The notes under the pieces were generated by a model, which saw nothing but the letters and a program-made list of their open reading frames with translations, ran no database searches and had not been told where the DNA came from. A DNA stretch of 64,000 bases from Saccharicrinis sp965230625 (GTDB lineage: Bacteria; Bacteroidota; Bacteroidia; Bacteroidales; Marinilabiliaceae): NCBI GenBank assembly GCA_965230625.1, contig CBDDLL010000001.1:1240001-1304000 (forward strand), given 5' to 3'. Both the position numbers and the translations under genes were made by a program. Positions 8,960-19,125 of this stretch are shown here, piece after piece (position 1 is the first letter of the stretch; each line of letters opens with the position of its first letter).

Positions 8960-9532
8960 ATGTTGAATGTAGTAATTTTTGGCCCTCCGGGGTCGGGTAA
9001 AGGAACCCAAAGTGAAAAGATTATAGAGAAGTATAATTTAGCTCATATTTCTACCGGAGATTTATTGAGAGCCGAGATTAGCGGACATACTCAATTAGGC
9101 ACAATTGCTAAAAGTTTCATCGATAAGGGAGAATTAGTTCCTGATGATACTATCATTGGAATGATTGACAACAAAATTGAATCTTTATCAAAGACAAACG
9201 GTGTTATCTTTGATGGTTTTCCAAGAACAGAAGAGCAAGCAAAAGCACTTGAAGAGCTGTTGGCTGAATACAAAACCAAGGTATCTGTTTTGGTTAACTT
9301 AGAAGTTCCTAAGGAGGAGTTGGTTGAGCGTTTACTTAAGAGAGGTGAGACATCAGGACGTTCTGATGATAATTTAGAAACCATTGAAAAAAGAATCTCT
9401 GTTTATGAGAAGCAAACAAAACCAGTAATTGATTTCTATAAAAAGAAAAAGGTATATAAGTCAATTAATGGAGTGGGATCTATTGATGAAATTTTTGGAA
9501 CAATCTCAGAGGCTATCGACTCTGTAAAATAA
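8960..9532 (+). CDS. adk: Adenylate kinase
   Basis: Adenylate kinase interconverts 2 ADP with ATP + AMP. The P-loop GPPGSGKGTQ is at 8-17, the AMP-binding STGDLLR near 30 and DGFPRTEEQ near 79. The lid is the short form (RGETSGRSDDN, about 127-137) without the zinc cysteines, which gives 190 residues. A hairpin at 9553-9585 follows the stop codon. It is co-oriented with hpt upstream and obgE downstream. Confidence 0.96.
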   Translation: MLNVVIFGPPGSGKGTQSEKIIEKYNLAHISTGDLLRAEISGHTQLGTIAKSFIDKGELVPDDTIIGMIDNKIESLSKTNGVIFDGFPRTEEQAKALEELLAEYKTKVSVLVNLEVPKEELVERLLKRGETSGRSDDNLETIEKRISVYEKQTKPVIDFYKKKKVYKSINGVGSIDEIFGTISEAIDSVK

Positions 9533-9552
9533 AATATTAATTTGAAATTTGT

Positions 9553-9585
9553 TAAGCCACGGAAGTGATATCTTACCGTGGCTTA
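9553..9585 (+). terminator. Hairpin between adk and obgE
   Basis: TAAGCCACGG (9553-9562) pairs perfectly with CCGTGGCTTA (9576-9585), followed by TTATTTTAATT. It fits a terminator for hpt-adk. It is only 20 bases before the obgE start, so obgE must have leak-through transcription or a promoter overlapping the hairpin. Confidence 0.65.
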
Positions 9586-9605
9586 TTATTTTAATTAGCA
9601 AGGTT

Positions 9606-10616
9606 ATGGCAAGTAGCAATTTTGTGGATTATGTGAAAATATTCTGTCGTTCAGGGAAAGGTGGTTCAGGATCTACTCATATGCGCAGAGAAAAATATAT
9701 TCCCAAAGGGGGGCCAGATGGTGGAGATGGTGGTCGTGGTGGACATGTTATTGTTAAGGGCAGTCGTAACCATTGGACTTTGCTTCATCTTAAGTTTCAG
9801 CGACATGTATTTGCTGGTCATGGAATGGCCGGAGGAAGACAGGGTAGTTTTGGAGCACAAGGAGAAGACAAAATTATTTATGTTCCGCTCGGAACCATTG
9901 CTAAAGATGCCGAAACAGGAGAGGTGGTTTGTGAGATAACCGAAGAACATCAGGAAGTTATACTCGCCAAAGGAGGGCTGGGTGGAAGAGGTAACATGCA
10001 TTTTAAAACCTCTACGAATCAAACTCCTCGATATGCTCAGCCGGGACAAGATTGTATTGAGATTGCAGTAGTTTTAGAACTTAAGGTATTAGCAGATGTT
10101 GGCTTGGTAGGATTTCCGAATGCAGGTAAATCAACATTGCTATCAGTTGTGTCAGCTGCTAAGCCCGAAATTGCGGATTACCCATTTACTACCCTTGTTC
10201 CTAATTTAGGAATTGTAAAATATCGTGATTATAAGTCGTTTATTATGGCTGATATACCAGGAATAATTGAAGGAGCAAGTGAAGGAAAGGGACTTGGATT
10301 GAGATTTTTAAGACATATTGAACGTAATTCTATCCTTTTATTTTTGGTGCCTTCGGATGCTGACAATATTAAGAAGGAGTATGAAATATTATTAAACGAA
10401 CTTAAATGTTATAATCCAGAATTATTAGATAAACAAAGGTTATTAGCTATATCAAAAAGCGACTTATTGGATGAAGAACTAATAGAAGAAATCAAAGGTG
10501 ATCTCCCTGATATTCCCTATACTTTTATATCTTCGGTGGCCAATTTAGGCATTACTGAACTTAAGGATTGTATATGGAAAGCACTGCAAGATTCGAACAA
10601 GGATATGATGATTTAA
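9606..10616 (+). CDS. obgE: GTPase Obg/CgtA
   Basis: Obg is a ribosome-associated GTPase in 50S assembly and stress control. The start is set at the ATG at 9606 (MASSNFVDYVKIF); an earlier in-frame TTG at 9549 would read through the hairpin. The 336-residue protein has the glycine-rich Obg domain (residues about 3-160, GKGGSGSTHMRREKY and GGPDGGDGGRGGHV). The GTPase domain follows, with G1 GFPNAGKSTL, G2 (PFTTLVPNLG), G3 DIPGIIEGA, G4 SKSD and G5-like SSV. The C-terminal OCT domain of some Obg proteins is absent, as in many Bacteroidota. The next gene begins inside its last 43 bases. Confidence 0.95.
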   Translation: MASSNFVDYVKIFCRSGKGGSGSTHMRREKYIPKGGPDGGDGGRGGHVIVKGSRNHWTLLHLKFQRHVFAGHGMAGGRQGSFGAQGEDKIIYVPLGTIAKDAETGEVVCEITEEHQEVILAKGGLGGRGNMHFKTSTNQTPRYAQPGQDCIEIAVVLELKVLADVGLVGFPNAGKSTLLSVVSAAKPEIADYPFTTLVPNLGIVKYRDYKSFIMADIPGIIEGASEGKGLGLRFLRHIERNSILLFLVPSDADNIKKEYEILLNELKCYNPELLDKQRLLAISKSDLLDEELIEEIKGDLPDIPYTFISSVANLGITELKDCIWKALQDSNKDMMI

Positions 10617-12397
10617 TTAAACAATACATAAAGAAGGCACAAGGTGTTGAGAATGATATTGGTATCATTTCTAGAAAAATTACTCAAACTGGTTGGGTAA
10701 GGGTATTCATTTTTATACTACTTTTTACAGTCCCTTTCTATATTTATACTACATCTATAATTGCTTCAATTTTTCTATTTATTGGTTTTGCAATATGTTT
10801 TGGAGTATTAATTAAACGATTCAATAAGTATAAAAGATTAAAATCAGAACTTCAAGCATTATTATCTTTAAATATTAACGAGAAAAAAGCGCATGAAGGT
10901 GATTGGAGTTGTTTTGATTCTGGTAAAGAATATATTGATCCACAACATAATTATTCGCATGATCTAGATTTGTTTGGTAAAGGATCTTTTTTTCAATACA
11001 TCAATAGAACTTCAACTCTGGATGGTTCAATTTTTCTTAAAGATAAAATCCAATCACCATTATTAGATCATAATGATATTTTAAGAGAACAAGAGGCACT
11101 AAAAGAACTTTCGCAAATATTAGATTTTAGACAGCTATTTTTTGCTAAAGGTAAATTGTTGCAAGAAACGGAAGAGGATCTTAAAAAGATTAAGGCGTTT
11201 AGTAAATATAAACCATTCATAAAAAGTAAAAGTTTAGCATTTCAATGGTCAATCAAAATAATGCCTTTGTTGTTTTTTGTTACATTAGTATTATCTTTTT
11301 TTGGTCTTTCAGCAAGTATTCCATCGCTTATATTTTTTTTTAATCTTTCTTTTATTGGAGCGAACTTAAAATTGCTGAACAGAATTAATAACCAGTTTTC
11401 TTCTTTATCAGGTATATTGCAAAAATATGCAGTATTAATTGATACAATTAATCAAGAAAAGTTTATTTCTGCTAAACTAGATGGACTTCAGAAAAAACTA
11501 AATGTGGATTCAAAGAATGTTCATGTGTTAATTAACAAGTTAAGTAAACATATGGGGCAATTCGACCAAAGAAACGGAATGCTTGCAGGAGTTATTCTAA
11601 ATGGTATTTTTCTTTGGGATTATGCGTGTGTAAAAAAAATCGAGGATTGGTTTCAGGCTTACGGAAAAGAGATAAATACTTGGTTAGATGTGGTTCACGA
11701 AATAGATGCACTTTGCAGTATGGCAGGCTTTGTTTATAATCATCCTGATTTTGTGTTTCCAACACTAAGCAATAATGTTATTCTAGATGCTAAAGATTTA
11801 GGGCACCCTTTAATAAACAGAAGTGAGCGAATTTGTAATAGTTATGATTTTAAGGATTCTATTTTTTCTTTGATAACAGGTGCTAACATGTCAGGGAAAA
11901 GTACTTTTTTACGTACTGTGGGTTTAAATTTAATACTTGCCAGATGTGGAATGGCAGTATGTGCAAAACAAATGATTTTTAAGCCTATGTCGCTAATAAC
12001 CAATATGCGAACTACAGACTCTTTAATGAAGCATGAATCTTATTTTTATGCAGAACTTAAACGATTAAAATATATAATAGAGCAATTAAAAAAGGGTAAT
12101 GATATATTTATAATTCTAGATGAAATTCTAAAAGGGACTAATTCTAAAGATAAAACCTACGGCTCAATGGAATTAATTAAGCATCTGTTGTCTCTTAATG
12201 CTTATGGTATGATTGCTACTCACGATCTGGAATTGGGTGTTTTAGAAAATGAAACTGGTGGCAAAATAATTAATCGTTGTTTCGAAGTTGAAAATGTAGG
12301 AAATACTCTTAAGTTTGATTACAAATTGCATTTTGGAGTAACTCAAAACCATAATGCAACCTTTTTGATGAAGCAAATGGGAATTATCTTAACATAA
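10574..12397 (+). CDS. Membrane-associated MutS-like ATPase
   Basis: A 607-residue protein from the ATG at 10574. The MutS domain V ATPase is clear: Walker A ITGANMSGKSTFLRT, Walker B IFIILDEILKGTNS, and an ATHDLELG switch near the C terminus. The mismatch-recognition domain I is missing. Instead there are two hydrophobic segments at about 42-82 and another pair at about 212-260, so the protein is probably held at the inner membrane. Such MutS-related proteins recur in Bacteroidota without known function; a role in mismatch repair is not supported by the domain content. It overlaps the end of obgE by 43 bases, so it is probably translated from the same message. Confidence 0.8.
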   Translation: MESTARFEQGYDDLIKQYIKKAQGVENDIGIISRKITQTGWVRVFIFILLFTVPFYIYTTSIIASIFLFIGFAICFGVLIKRFNKYKRLKSELQALLSLNINEKKAHEGDWSCFDSGKEYIDPQHNYSHDLDLFGKGSFFQYINRTSTLDGSIFLKDKIQSPLLDHNDILREQEALKELSQILDFRQLFFAKGKLLQETEEDLKKIKAFSKYKPFIKSKSLAFQWSIKIMPLLFFVTLVLSFFGLSASIPSLIFFFNLSFIGANLKLLNRINNQFSSLSGILQKYAVLIDTINQEKFISAKLDGLQKKLNVDSKNVHVLINKLSKHMGQFDQRNGMLAGVILNGIFLWDYACVKKIEDWFQAYGKEINTWLDVVHEIDALCSMAGFVYNHPDFVFPTLSNNVILDAKDLGHPLINRSERICNSYDFKDSIFSLITGANMSGKSTFLRTVGLNLILARCGMAVCAKQMIFKPMSLITNMRTTDSLMKHESYFYAELKRLKYIIEQLKKGNDIFIILDEILKGTNSKDKTYGSMELIKHLLSLNAYGMIATHDLELGVLENETGGKIINRCFEVENVGNTLKFDYKLHFGVTQNHNATFLMKQMGIILT

Positions 12398-12585
12398 ATT
12401 TATTATCTAATATATACAAAATTAATTCTGCACCTGAAAAAATAGCTAAAACACTATGTTTTAAGGATTTTTTTGTTTTTTTTTACCGTGTTGTTACTCA
12501 ATCTCCAATTGATCAAGTTTTTATCATGTGGAGAGTATTTTTACCGTTAATTTTAAAATAGTTATCGGTTCACGAAATTTGCACT

Positions 12586-12613
12586 AAACGGACTTATATT
12601 GATAAGTCCGTTT
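12586..12613 (+). terminator. Terminator after the MutS-like gene; rest of the 395-base gap is empty
   Basis: AAACGGACTTAT (12586-12597) pairs perfectly with ATAAGTCCGTTT (12602-12613) across an ATTG loop and is followed by TTATTAT. It is a strong intrinsic terminator. The gap 12398-12792 otherwise holds AT-rich sequence with T-runs near 12470-12483; I see no small gene and no clear promoter motif before parE. Confidence 0.8.
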
Positions 12614-12792
12614 TTATTATCAACCACTGGAAAATCAATAATATCCTATCTCTATAATAAACTTAGTACATTATCTGTTGATAAAAGAATTACCATAGAA
12701 AATCCTCTTTTATTATATTTGAGAGATTTTTTTGAAAGAAGGGATATGTATTAGATTATTTAATACAAAAAGTAATTTAAATTATAATTATA

Positions 12793-14628
12793 ATGTCGCA
12801 GCAACAGTATTCAGAAGACGCCATTAGAACGTTAGATTGGAAAGAACATATTCGGAAAAGACCGGGTATGTACATAGGTAAGCTTGGAGATGGTTCTTAT
12901 CCTGATGATGGAATTTATGTCCTCTTAAAAGAGGTAATGGATAATTCCATTGATGAGTACATGATGGGATTTGGTAAAAAAATAGATGTTACTGTACAAG
13001 AAGGTGCCGTTTCCATTCGCGACTATGGTAGGGGAATTCCATTAGGGAAAGTAATTGATGTTGCCTCTAAAATGAATACAGGGGCAAAATATGACTCAAA
13101 AGTTTTTAAGAAATCAGTAGGATTGAACGGAGTAGGTATAAAAGCAGTAAATGCTTTATCAATCGGTTTTTCTGTGACTGCATTTCGTGATGGAGAATGC
13201 AAAAAAGTAGAGTTTTCTAAAGGAAATATCGTTAAAGAATATGATGTAGAATCTACATCAGAAGAAAATGGGACTTATGTAACATTTACCCCTGATACAA
13301 ACATCTTTGAGAAATATGCCTTTAGAACAGAATATATTGAGCCTCTGTTAAAAAATTACACATATCTTAATGCAGGTTTAGCCATTAATTTTAATGGTAC
13401 AGTTTATAAATCGAAAAATGGTTTATTAGACTTACTTAATGATAACATGACGTCCCCTGGTATTTACCCATTAGTCCACTTAAGTACTGATGATTTTGAA
13501 GTGGCATTAACCCATGGTAATCAATACGGAGAGGAATATTATACTTTTGTAAACGGACAGCATACCACACAAGGGGGAACACATTTAGTTGCATTTAGAG
13601 AAGCTCTTGTAAAAACAGTACGTGAGTACTATAATAAAAATTTTGATGTTTCGGATATCAGAACTGGTATTATTGCTGCTATTAGTATAAAAATTGAAGA
13701 ACCTGTTTTTGAATCACAAACTAAAACGAAATTAGGATCAAAGGATATGGTACCCAATGGTACTTCTGTTAGAAACTATGTAGTTGACTTTATTAAAAAA
13801 GAGCTTGATAACTATTTACATAGAAATACAGAGACCGCAGAGCTTTTGATGAAAAAAATTCTGGAATCAGAGAAAGAAAGAAAAGCAATTTCAGGTATTC
13901 AAAAATTAGCTAAGGAAAGAGCTAAAAAAGTAAGTCTTCATAACAAAAAGCTTCGTGACTGCAGGGTTCACTATAATAGTAATAAAGAAGAGGCTCCAAA
14001 TTCCTGCATTTTTATAACGGAGGGAGACTCAGCGAGTGGATCAATTACCAAAGCTCGTAATGTGAACACGCAAGCTGTATTTAGTTTAAAAGGAAAGCCA
14101 TTAAACTCTTATGGTTTAACCCGTAAAGTTGTATACGAGAACGAAGAGTTTAATTTATTACAAGCAGCTCTTAATATTGAAGAAGGTTTAGAAACATTGC
14201 GATATAACCATGTAATTATAGCCACGGATGCCGATGTTGATGGTATGCATATTAGGTTGTTATTAATTACTTTCTTTTTGCAATTTTTTCCGGAATTAGT
14301 TAAAAACGGTCATTTATATATTTTACAAACACCATTATTCAGAGTTCGTAATAAAAAGAAAACTTTCTATTGTTATTCGGATGAAGAAAAGCAAAAGGCT
14401 ATTAAAAAATTGGGTGCCAATCCAGAAATTACTCGATTTAAGGGACTTGGGGAGATTAGTCCTGATGAGTTTAAGCATTTTATTGGTAAAGATGTACGAC
14501 TTGAACCGGTGAGAATGAAAAAAGAAGATGCCGTAAAAGATTTACTTACTTTTTATATGGGTAAAAATACACCCGACCGTCAAAATTTTATTATTGAGAA
14601 CCTTGTTGTAGAAGAAGATCCTGCATAA
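12793..14628 (+). CDS. parE: DNA topoisomerase IV subunit B
   Basis: ParE is the ATPase subunit of topoisomerase IV, which decatenates chromosomes. The GHKL domain shows RKRPGMYIG near 22, the N-box VMDNSIDEY near 49, and the G motifs IRDYGRGIPLG and NGVGIKAVNAL. A transducer domain follows. The TOPRIM domain has FITEGDSASG, ATDADVDGMHIR and the C-terminal RFKGLGEISPDEF. The 611-residue length and immediate pairing with a parC gene favour ParE over GyrB, which is usually about 650 residues in this phylum and not followed by a ParC of this type. parC starts 26 bases downstream. Confidence 0.92.
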   Translation: MSQQQYSEDAIRTLDWKEHIRKRPGMYIGKLGDGSYPDDGIYVLLKEVMDNSIDEYMMGFGKKIDVTVQEGAVSIRDYGRGIPLGKVIDVASKMNTGAKYDSKVFKKSVGLNGVGIKAVNALSIGFSVTAFRDGECKKVEFSKGNIVKEYDVESTSEENGTYVTFTPDTNIFEKYAFRTEYIEPLLKNYTYLNAGLAINFNGTVYKSKNGLLDLLNDNMTSPGIYPLVHLSTDDFEVALTHGNQYGEEYYTFVNGQHTTQGGTHLVAFREALVKTVREYYNKNFDVSDIRTGIIAAISIKIEEPVFESQTKTKLGSKDMVPNGTSVRNYVVDFIKKELDNYLHRNTETAELLMKKILESEKERKAISGIQKLAKERAKKVSLHNKKLRDCRVHYNSNKEEAPNSCIFITEGDSASGSITKARNVNTQAVFSLKGKPLNSYGLTRKVVYENEEFNLLQAALNIEEGLETLRYNHVIIATDADVDGMHIRLLLITFFLQFFPELVKNGHLYILQTPLFRVRNKKKTFYCYSDEEKQKAIKKLGANPEITRFKGLGEISPDEFKHFIGKDVRLEPVRMKKEDAVKDLLTFYMGKNTPDRQNFIIENLVVEEDPA

Positions 14629-14654
14629 TTCCTAAAAAACAAAGCACCTGTAGA

Positions 14655-17279
14655 ATGAGCGACGAAATGAACACACAGAATGAAGAAGAGCTAGAGCCTA
14701 AACACGAAGAGTCCAATTCTGAAAACAATAATAATGTGGAAAATGCGTCAGGGGAAACGCGAATTTCGCATTTAGGAGGGATGTATAAAAGCTGGTTTCT
14801 GGATTATGCATCATATGTAATTCTTGAACGTGCTGTTCCTCACCTTAATGATGGTTTAAAACCTGTGCAGCGAAGGATATTGCATGCAATGCGACGGATG
14901 GACGATGGCAGGTATAATAAAGTAGCTAATATAATTGGTTTTACCATGCAGTTTCACCCGCATGGGGATGCATCTATTGGGGATGCATTGGTACAATTGG
15001 GACAAAAAAGCCTTTTGATTGACACCCAAGGAAACTGGGGGAATGTTGCTACTGGAGATGGTGCTGCAGCTCCGCGTTATATTGAGGCTCGTTTAACAAA
15101 ATTTGCTCAGGAAGTTGTATTTAATCCTAAAACAACTCATTGGAAGATGAGTTATGATGGACGTAATAAAGAACCCATTACACTTCCGGTTAAGTTTCCA
15201 TTATTGTTAGCTCAAGGAGTTGAAGGTATTGCTGTAGGATTAGCATCTAAAATATTACCTCACAATTTTAATGAGCTAATTGATGCATGTATTTGTCATT
15301 TAGAGAATAAAGAATTTGAACTTTACCCTGATTTTCCAACAGGAGGGATGGTTGATGTAGCTCGTTACAATGATGGATTAAGAGGTGGAGCTATAAGAGT
15401 GCGTGCGAAAATTACCAAAGAAGATAATCGCACATTAAATATTACAGATATTCCTTATGGAAAAAATACAACCTCTTTAATTGAGTCTATTATTAAGGCT
15501 AATGATAAGGGTAAGATTAAAATTAAAAAGATTGACGATAACACTGCCGAAAAGGTAGAAATTCTTATTCATCTACCTGCTGGTGTTTCAACAGATAAAA
15601 CAATTGATGCTCTTTATGCTTTTTCAGATTGTGAAGTTTCCATTTCTCCTAACTCATGTTTAATTGAGAATAATACTCCTAAGTTTATGGGAGTTTCTGA
15701 GATTTTGCGTAGAAATGCAGATCATACAGTTCACCTTTTAACTCGTGAACTAGAGATTAGAAAAGGAGAATTAGAAGATGCATGGCATTTTGCTTCGTTA
15801 GAGCGCATTTTTATCGAAAACAAAATTTATCAGAAGATTGAAGATTGTGAGACTTATGAAGCCATCATTCAAACTATTGATCATGGTTTGGAACCGTTTA
15901 AAAAATTATTACGACGTGAGGTTACAAGGGATGATATCATTAAACTGACAGAAATTAAAATTAAACGGATTTCGAGATTTGATGCTAAAAAGGCCGATGA
16001 ATATATTGCCTCACTTGAAGAGGAGATGGAACAAATTGTCTATAATTTAGAAAATATTATTCCTTACTCAATCAATTATTTCAAGCACATAAAAAAGACT
16101 TATGGTAAAAATCATCCTCGCCAAACTGAAATTCGTAGTTTTGAAAACATTGAAGCCAGTAAAGTTGTAGTAAAAAATGAGAAACTCTATATAAATCGCA
16201 GCGAAGGTTTTATAGGGACTTCATTAAAACGGGATGAGTTTGTTTGTGATTGCTCAGATATAGACGACATAATTATTTTTTATAAAGATGGTCGTTACTT
16301 GATTACTAAAGTATCAGATAAGGCATTTATTGGCAAGGGTGTAATCCATCTGGCTGTGTTTAAAAAATCGGATACCCGTACTATTTATAATGTGGTTTAT
16401 AGAGATGGTAAGGAAGGTGCTACTTATGTTAAAAGATTTGCAGTTACTGGAATTACACGGGATAAAGAATATGATGTAACTAAAGGTACAAAAGGATCAG
16501 CAATAACTTATTTTAGTGCTAATCCAAATGGAGAAGCAGAGGTGTTGAAGATTATTCTAAAACCTAAAGCTCGAATACGTAACCTTGTTTTTGATTACGA
16601 TATGGCGGAATTGGCAATAAAGGGTCGGGGTGCTATGGGAAATATTCTTACTAAATATGAGGTGCAAAAAGTAGCTTTACGCAAAAAAGGTGTATCTACA
16701 TTGGGAGGTAGAAAAATATGGTTTGATAAAGATGTATTGCGCTTGAATTCGGACAATAGGGGGGATTATCTTGGTGAATTTCATGCTGAAGATTTAATTT
16801 TGGTAATCACTAAAGATGGCCAGTTTTATCACACCAATTTTGATTTAAGCAATCATTACGATGATAATATTCTTTTAATAGAGAAATATAGAACTGATAA
16901 AGTTTGGTCAGTGGTGTATTTTGACGCTGACCAGGATTATTACTACCTGAAGCGATTCCAACTTGAACCTTCTAACAAAACACAAAGTTTTATTGGTGAT
17001 AATACTAAATCGTACCTTGTACGTGTTACTACTGTTGATTATCCACGTCTCGAAGTGAAATTTGGAGGTGAGGATAAAGATAGAGATAAAATGATTGTGG
17101 AGGTTGATGAGTTTATTGGAGTTAAAAGTTTTAAAGCCAGAGGAAAAAGATTAACAACCTATCAAGTTTCAAAGGTTAATGAGTTGGAACCTCTAATTAA
17201 AAAAGAGGAACCTGAAGAACCAGAGGAAAATAATAGTGAAGAAAAAGAAGAAGATAAGGATCAAATGTCATTATTTTAA
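14655..17279 (+). CDS. parC: DNA topoisomerase IV subunit A
   Basis: ParC is the DNA-cleaving subunit of topoisomerase IV. After an acidic, asparagine-rich start (residues 1-34) the winged-helix core runs from about 44, with LNDGLKPVQRRILHAMRR near 64 and the catalytic tyrosine Y142 in APRYIEARL. A long helical tower and exit gate follow, then a C-terminal beta-pinwheel-like region with blades such as GRYLITKVSDKAFIGKG. The tail is highly acidic (EEPEEPEENNSEEKEED). The protein has 874 residues, and no GyrA-box of the exact gyrase type was found, consistent with ParC. It forms an operon with parE. Confidence 0.92.
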   Translation: MSDEMNTQNEEELEPKHEESNSENNNNVENASGETRISHLGGMYKSWFLDYASYVILERAVPHLNDGLKPVQRRILHAMRRMDDGRYNKVANIIGFTMQFHPHGDASIGDALVQLGQKSLLIDTQGNWGNVATGDGAAAPRYIEARLTKFAQEVVFNPKTTHWKMSYDGRNKEPITLPVKFPLLLAQGVEGIAVGLASKILPHNFNELIDACICHLENKEFELYPDFPTGGMVDVARYNDGLRGGAIRVRAKITKEDNRTLNITDIPYGKNTTSLIESIIKANDKGKIKIKKIDDNTAEKVEILIHLPAGVSTDKTIDALYAFSDCEVSISPNSCLIENNTPKFMGVSEILRRNADHTVHLLTRELEIRKGELEDAWHFASLERIFIENKIYQKIEDCETYEAIIQTIDHGLEPFKKLLRREVTRDDIIKLTEIKIKRISRFDAKKADEYIASLEEEMEQIVYNLENIIPYSINYFKHIKKTYGKNHPRQTEIRSFENIEASKVVVKNEKLYINRSEGFIGTSLKRDEFVCDCSDIDDIIIFYKDGRYLITKVSDKAFIGKGVIHLAVFKKSDTRTIYNVVYRDGKEGATYVKRFAVTGITRDKEYDVTKGTKGSAITYFSANPNGEAEVLKIILKPKARIRNLVFDYDMAELAIKGRGAMGNILTKYEVQKVALRKKGVSTLGGRKIWFDKDVLRLNSDNRGDYLGEFHAEDLILVITKDGQFYHTNFDLSNHYDDNILLIEKYRTDKVWSVVYFDADQDYYYLKRFQLEPSNKTQSFIGDNTKSYLVRVTTVDYPRLEVKFGGEDKDRDKMIVEVDEFIGVKSFKARGKRLTTYQVSKVNELEPLIKKEEPEEPEENNSEEKEEDKDQMSLF

Positions 17280-17363
17280 TTTATATTCAATATAGCTCAT
17301 TAATCATATAATGAGAGTTAACTAGATAGCGTTAAGAATGTAACGCAATTTATTATTTATTGA

Positions 17364-17894
17364 ATGAAAGATTTAAATAAAATAGTTAAAAGAGTATATC
17401 TGATAGGTTTTATGGGGAGTGGTAAATCAACTCTTGGGCGTTGGCTGGAAAATGCTATGGATGGCTGGACGTTTGTTGATTTAGACCACTTTATCGAAAA
17501 TAAATATCATAAAACTATTCCTCAAATATTTGAAGAAAAGGGTGAAGAAGGATTTAGAAAAATCGAGGCTTCATGTTTGCAGGAAATAAGTTTATTTGAA
17601 AAAGTTATTATTGGAGCAGGAGGAGGTACTCCTTGCTTTTTTAATAACATGGATGTGATGAATAACACTGGATTAACTATTTATTTACAACTAACTCCTC
17701 AGGTTATATATAATCGTTTACAGACTTCAAAATCGCAACGTCCATTAATTGAGGGGAAAGATGGTGAAGAATTATTGAACTTTATTGCCTCCAAATTATC
17801 TGAAAGAGAAGACTTTTACAAACAAGCGCAACTTATTGCAGATGCAGACAACTGGAAAGTTGAAGATTTTGTAGAAGCAATACTCAGGGCATAA
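17364..17894 (+). CDS. aroK: Shikimate kinase
   Basis: AroK phosphorylates shikimate with ATP in the chorismate pathway. The P-loop GFMGSGKST lies at about 16-24, the shikimate-binding VDLDHFIE near 39-46, EKGEEGFRKIEASCL near 58-72, and GAGGGTPCF near 85. The LID region RPLIEG is near 126. The 176-residue length is normal. It lies 84 bases after parC; a weak 6-bp hairpin (GCGTTA/TAACGC, 17328-17345) is in the gap. It is convergent with the barrel gene that follows. Confidence 0.94.
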   Translation: MKDLNKIVKRVYLIGFMGSGKSTLGRWLENAMDGWTFVDLDHFIENKYHKTIPQIFEEKGEEGFRKIEASCLQEISLFEKVIIGAGGGTPCFFNNMDVMNNTGLTIYLQLTPQVIYNRLQTSKSQRPLIEGKDGEELLNFIASKLSEREDFYKQAQLIADADNWKVEDFVEAILRA

Positions 17895-17914
17895 ACTGTA
17901 TTTTAATTACTTTT

Positions 17915-19117
17915 TTAAAAATACATTCTAATTCGGACAAAACCTCCTTTACCAAAATCACCATATTCAGTTCTACTTTTTCCAAAAGGTAGATATCCAA
18001 CTAATATAACTTCAGTATTATCTGTTATGCTGAAATCTACCCAAGGAAAAACCATTCCACTTCCGTCGTTAAGATTTACCATAAGGTAATTAGACCAATT
18101 AACTAGTTCACCTATAGGGTATAATTGTCCAAAATAAATATAGTCTTTACCAAGATTCTCAACATGAGGACCAAGAAGAATCATCCAGTGATTGAAATCA
18201 TACTCATTTTCGGATGATTTACCCAACTCGTTTTTATAATATTCCAACATGAAATAAAGTCCGTTCATAAAAGTATAATCAGCCCCAGCAAGGTATTGAC
18301 CGTAGTTTTTTCTGTTTTCCATTTTGTTGTAAGCAGCTTCAGCCCATATACCTAATCCGGCAATACTACCAGAAATATCTCCTCCAAACATGCTTCTCTT
18401 TTTCATGGTTTGGTTAAATGTGTAATAATCTATTTTAGATTGTTCTTCTTCGGCGTAAATTGCTGATAAATCAAATCCAGCCACGTAGTATTTTGCTTTA
18501 ATGGCTTTGGTTGTATTTTCCCAATTATCTTTAATTGAAAGAATGCCCGTAAGCATTCCATTGTTTAGAAAAGGAACTTCGATTTTAAAAGCATTTACCC
18601 CAACCTTCTCGTAGGTTGGATCAAGCAAATCCTTAGTATTGAATATATCAGTTGGATTCCAGGCATAACCAGTTCCCCAAGAAAGTTGTTGTTTTCCTAT
18701 TCTTACATTAAGAAGATTGGTGTAAATTGATATATAGGCATTGTCAAGAAAAATATTATCTTCATAATTGAATGCATACATTGGTCTCAATATTTCAGAA
18801 CTAGTGCCAACTACATTGATATAATCATCTACAATATTTTTAGGGATAAAGTCAAACGAATTAAATTCTGTGGTGCCATGATATGTGATATAGTTTACAT
18901 TCGTATTAAAGGTTATTTTTTCTGAAAATTCAGATGCCAGGTTCAACCTTAGTTTATTATAATCTTGCAACATAACCTCATTATTCAATTCTTGAGGGAA
19001 AAAACGATTTTCGAAATAACCAGATAGCTTTAAGGATTGGTTTTCAATTTTAGGGAGCTGAGAATATATACGAATGCTAAATAGCAGAACTATTGCCAAT
19101 AAATATTTAATTTTCAT
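17915..19117 (-). CDS. Outer-membrane beta-barrel protein of the MMPL operon
   Basis: A 400-residue protein with a signal peptide (MKIKYLLAIVLLFSIRIYSQ). The rest is made of amphipathic beta strands and ends in a strand finishing with F (GGFVRIRMYF), the usual barrel end. It contains IGKQQLSWGTGYAWNPTDIFN near residue 140, a stretch typical of DUF1302-like and alginate-export-like barrels that accompany MMPL pumps. No substrate can be named. It is the last gene of a four-gene operon and the only one there with a textbook Shine-Dalgarno sequence (19126-19131). Confidence 0.72.
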   Translation of the reverse strand: MKIKYLLAIVLLFSIRIYSQLPKIENQSLKLSGYFENRFFPQELNNEVMLQDYNKLRLNLASEFSEKITFNTNVNYITYHGTTEFNSFDFIPKNIVDDYINVVGTSSEILRPMYAFNYEDNIFLDNAYISIYTNLLNVRIGKQQLSWGTGYAWNPTDIFNTKDLLDPTYEKVGVNAFKIEVPFLNNGMLTGILSIKDNWENTTKAIKAKYYVAGFDLSAIYAEEEQSKIDYYTFNQTMKKRSMFGGDISGSIAGLGIWAEAAYNKMENRKNYGQYLAGADYTFMNGLYFMLEYYKNELGKSSENEYDFNHWMILLGPHVENLGKDYIYFGQLYPIGELVNWSNYLMVNLNDGSGMVFPWVDFSITDNTEVILVGYLPFGKSRTEYGDFGKGGFVRIRMYF

Positions 19118-19125
19118 TTCTAATA

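Noticed and set aside
10568..10573. TTG start two codons before the MutS-like ATG
   Set aside because: The ATG at 10574 is the better start; the TTG adds nothing conserved.
17328..17345. GCGTTA/TAACGC hairpin between parC and aroK
   Set aside because: Only 6 bp; parC and aroK may still be one transcript. Mentioned under aroK but not listed as a terminator.
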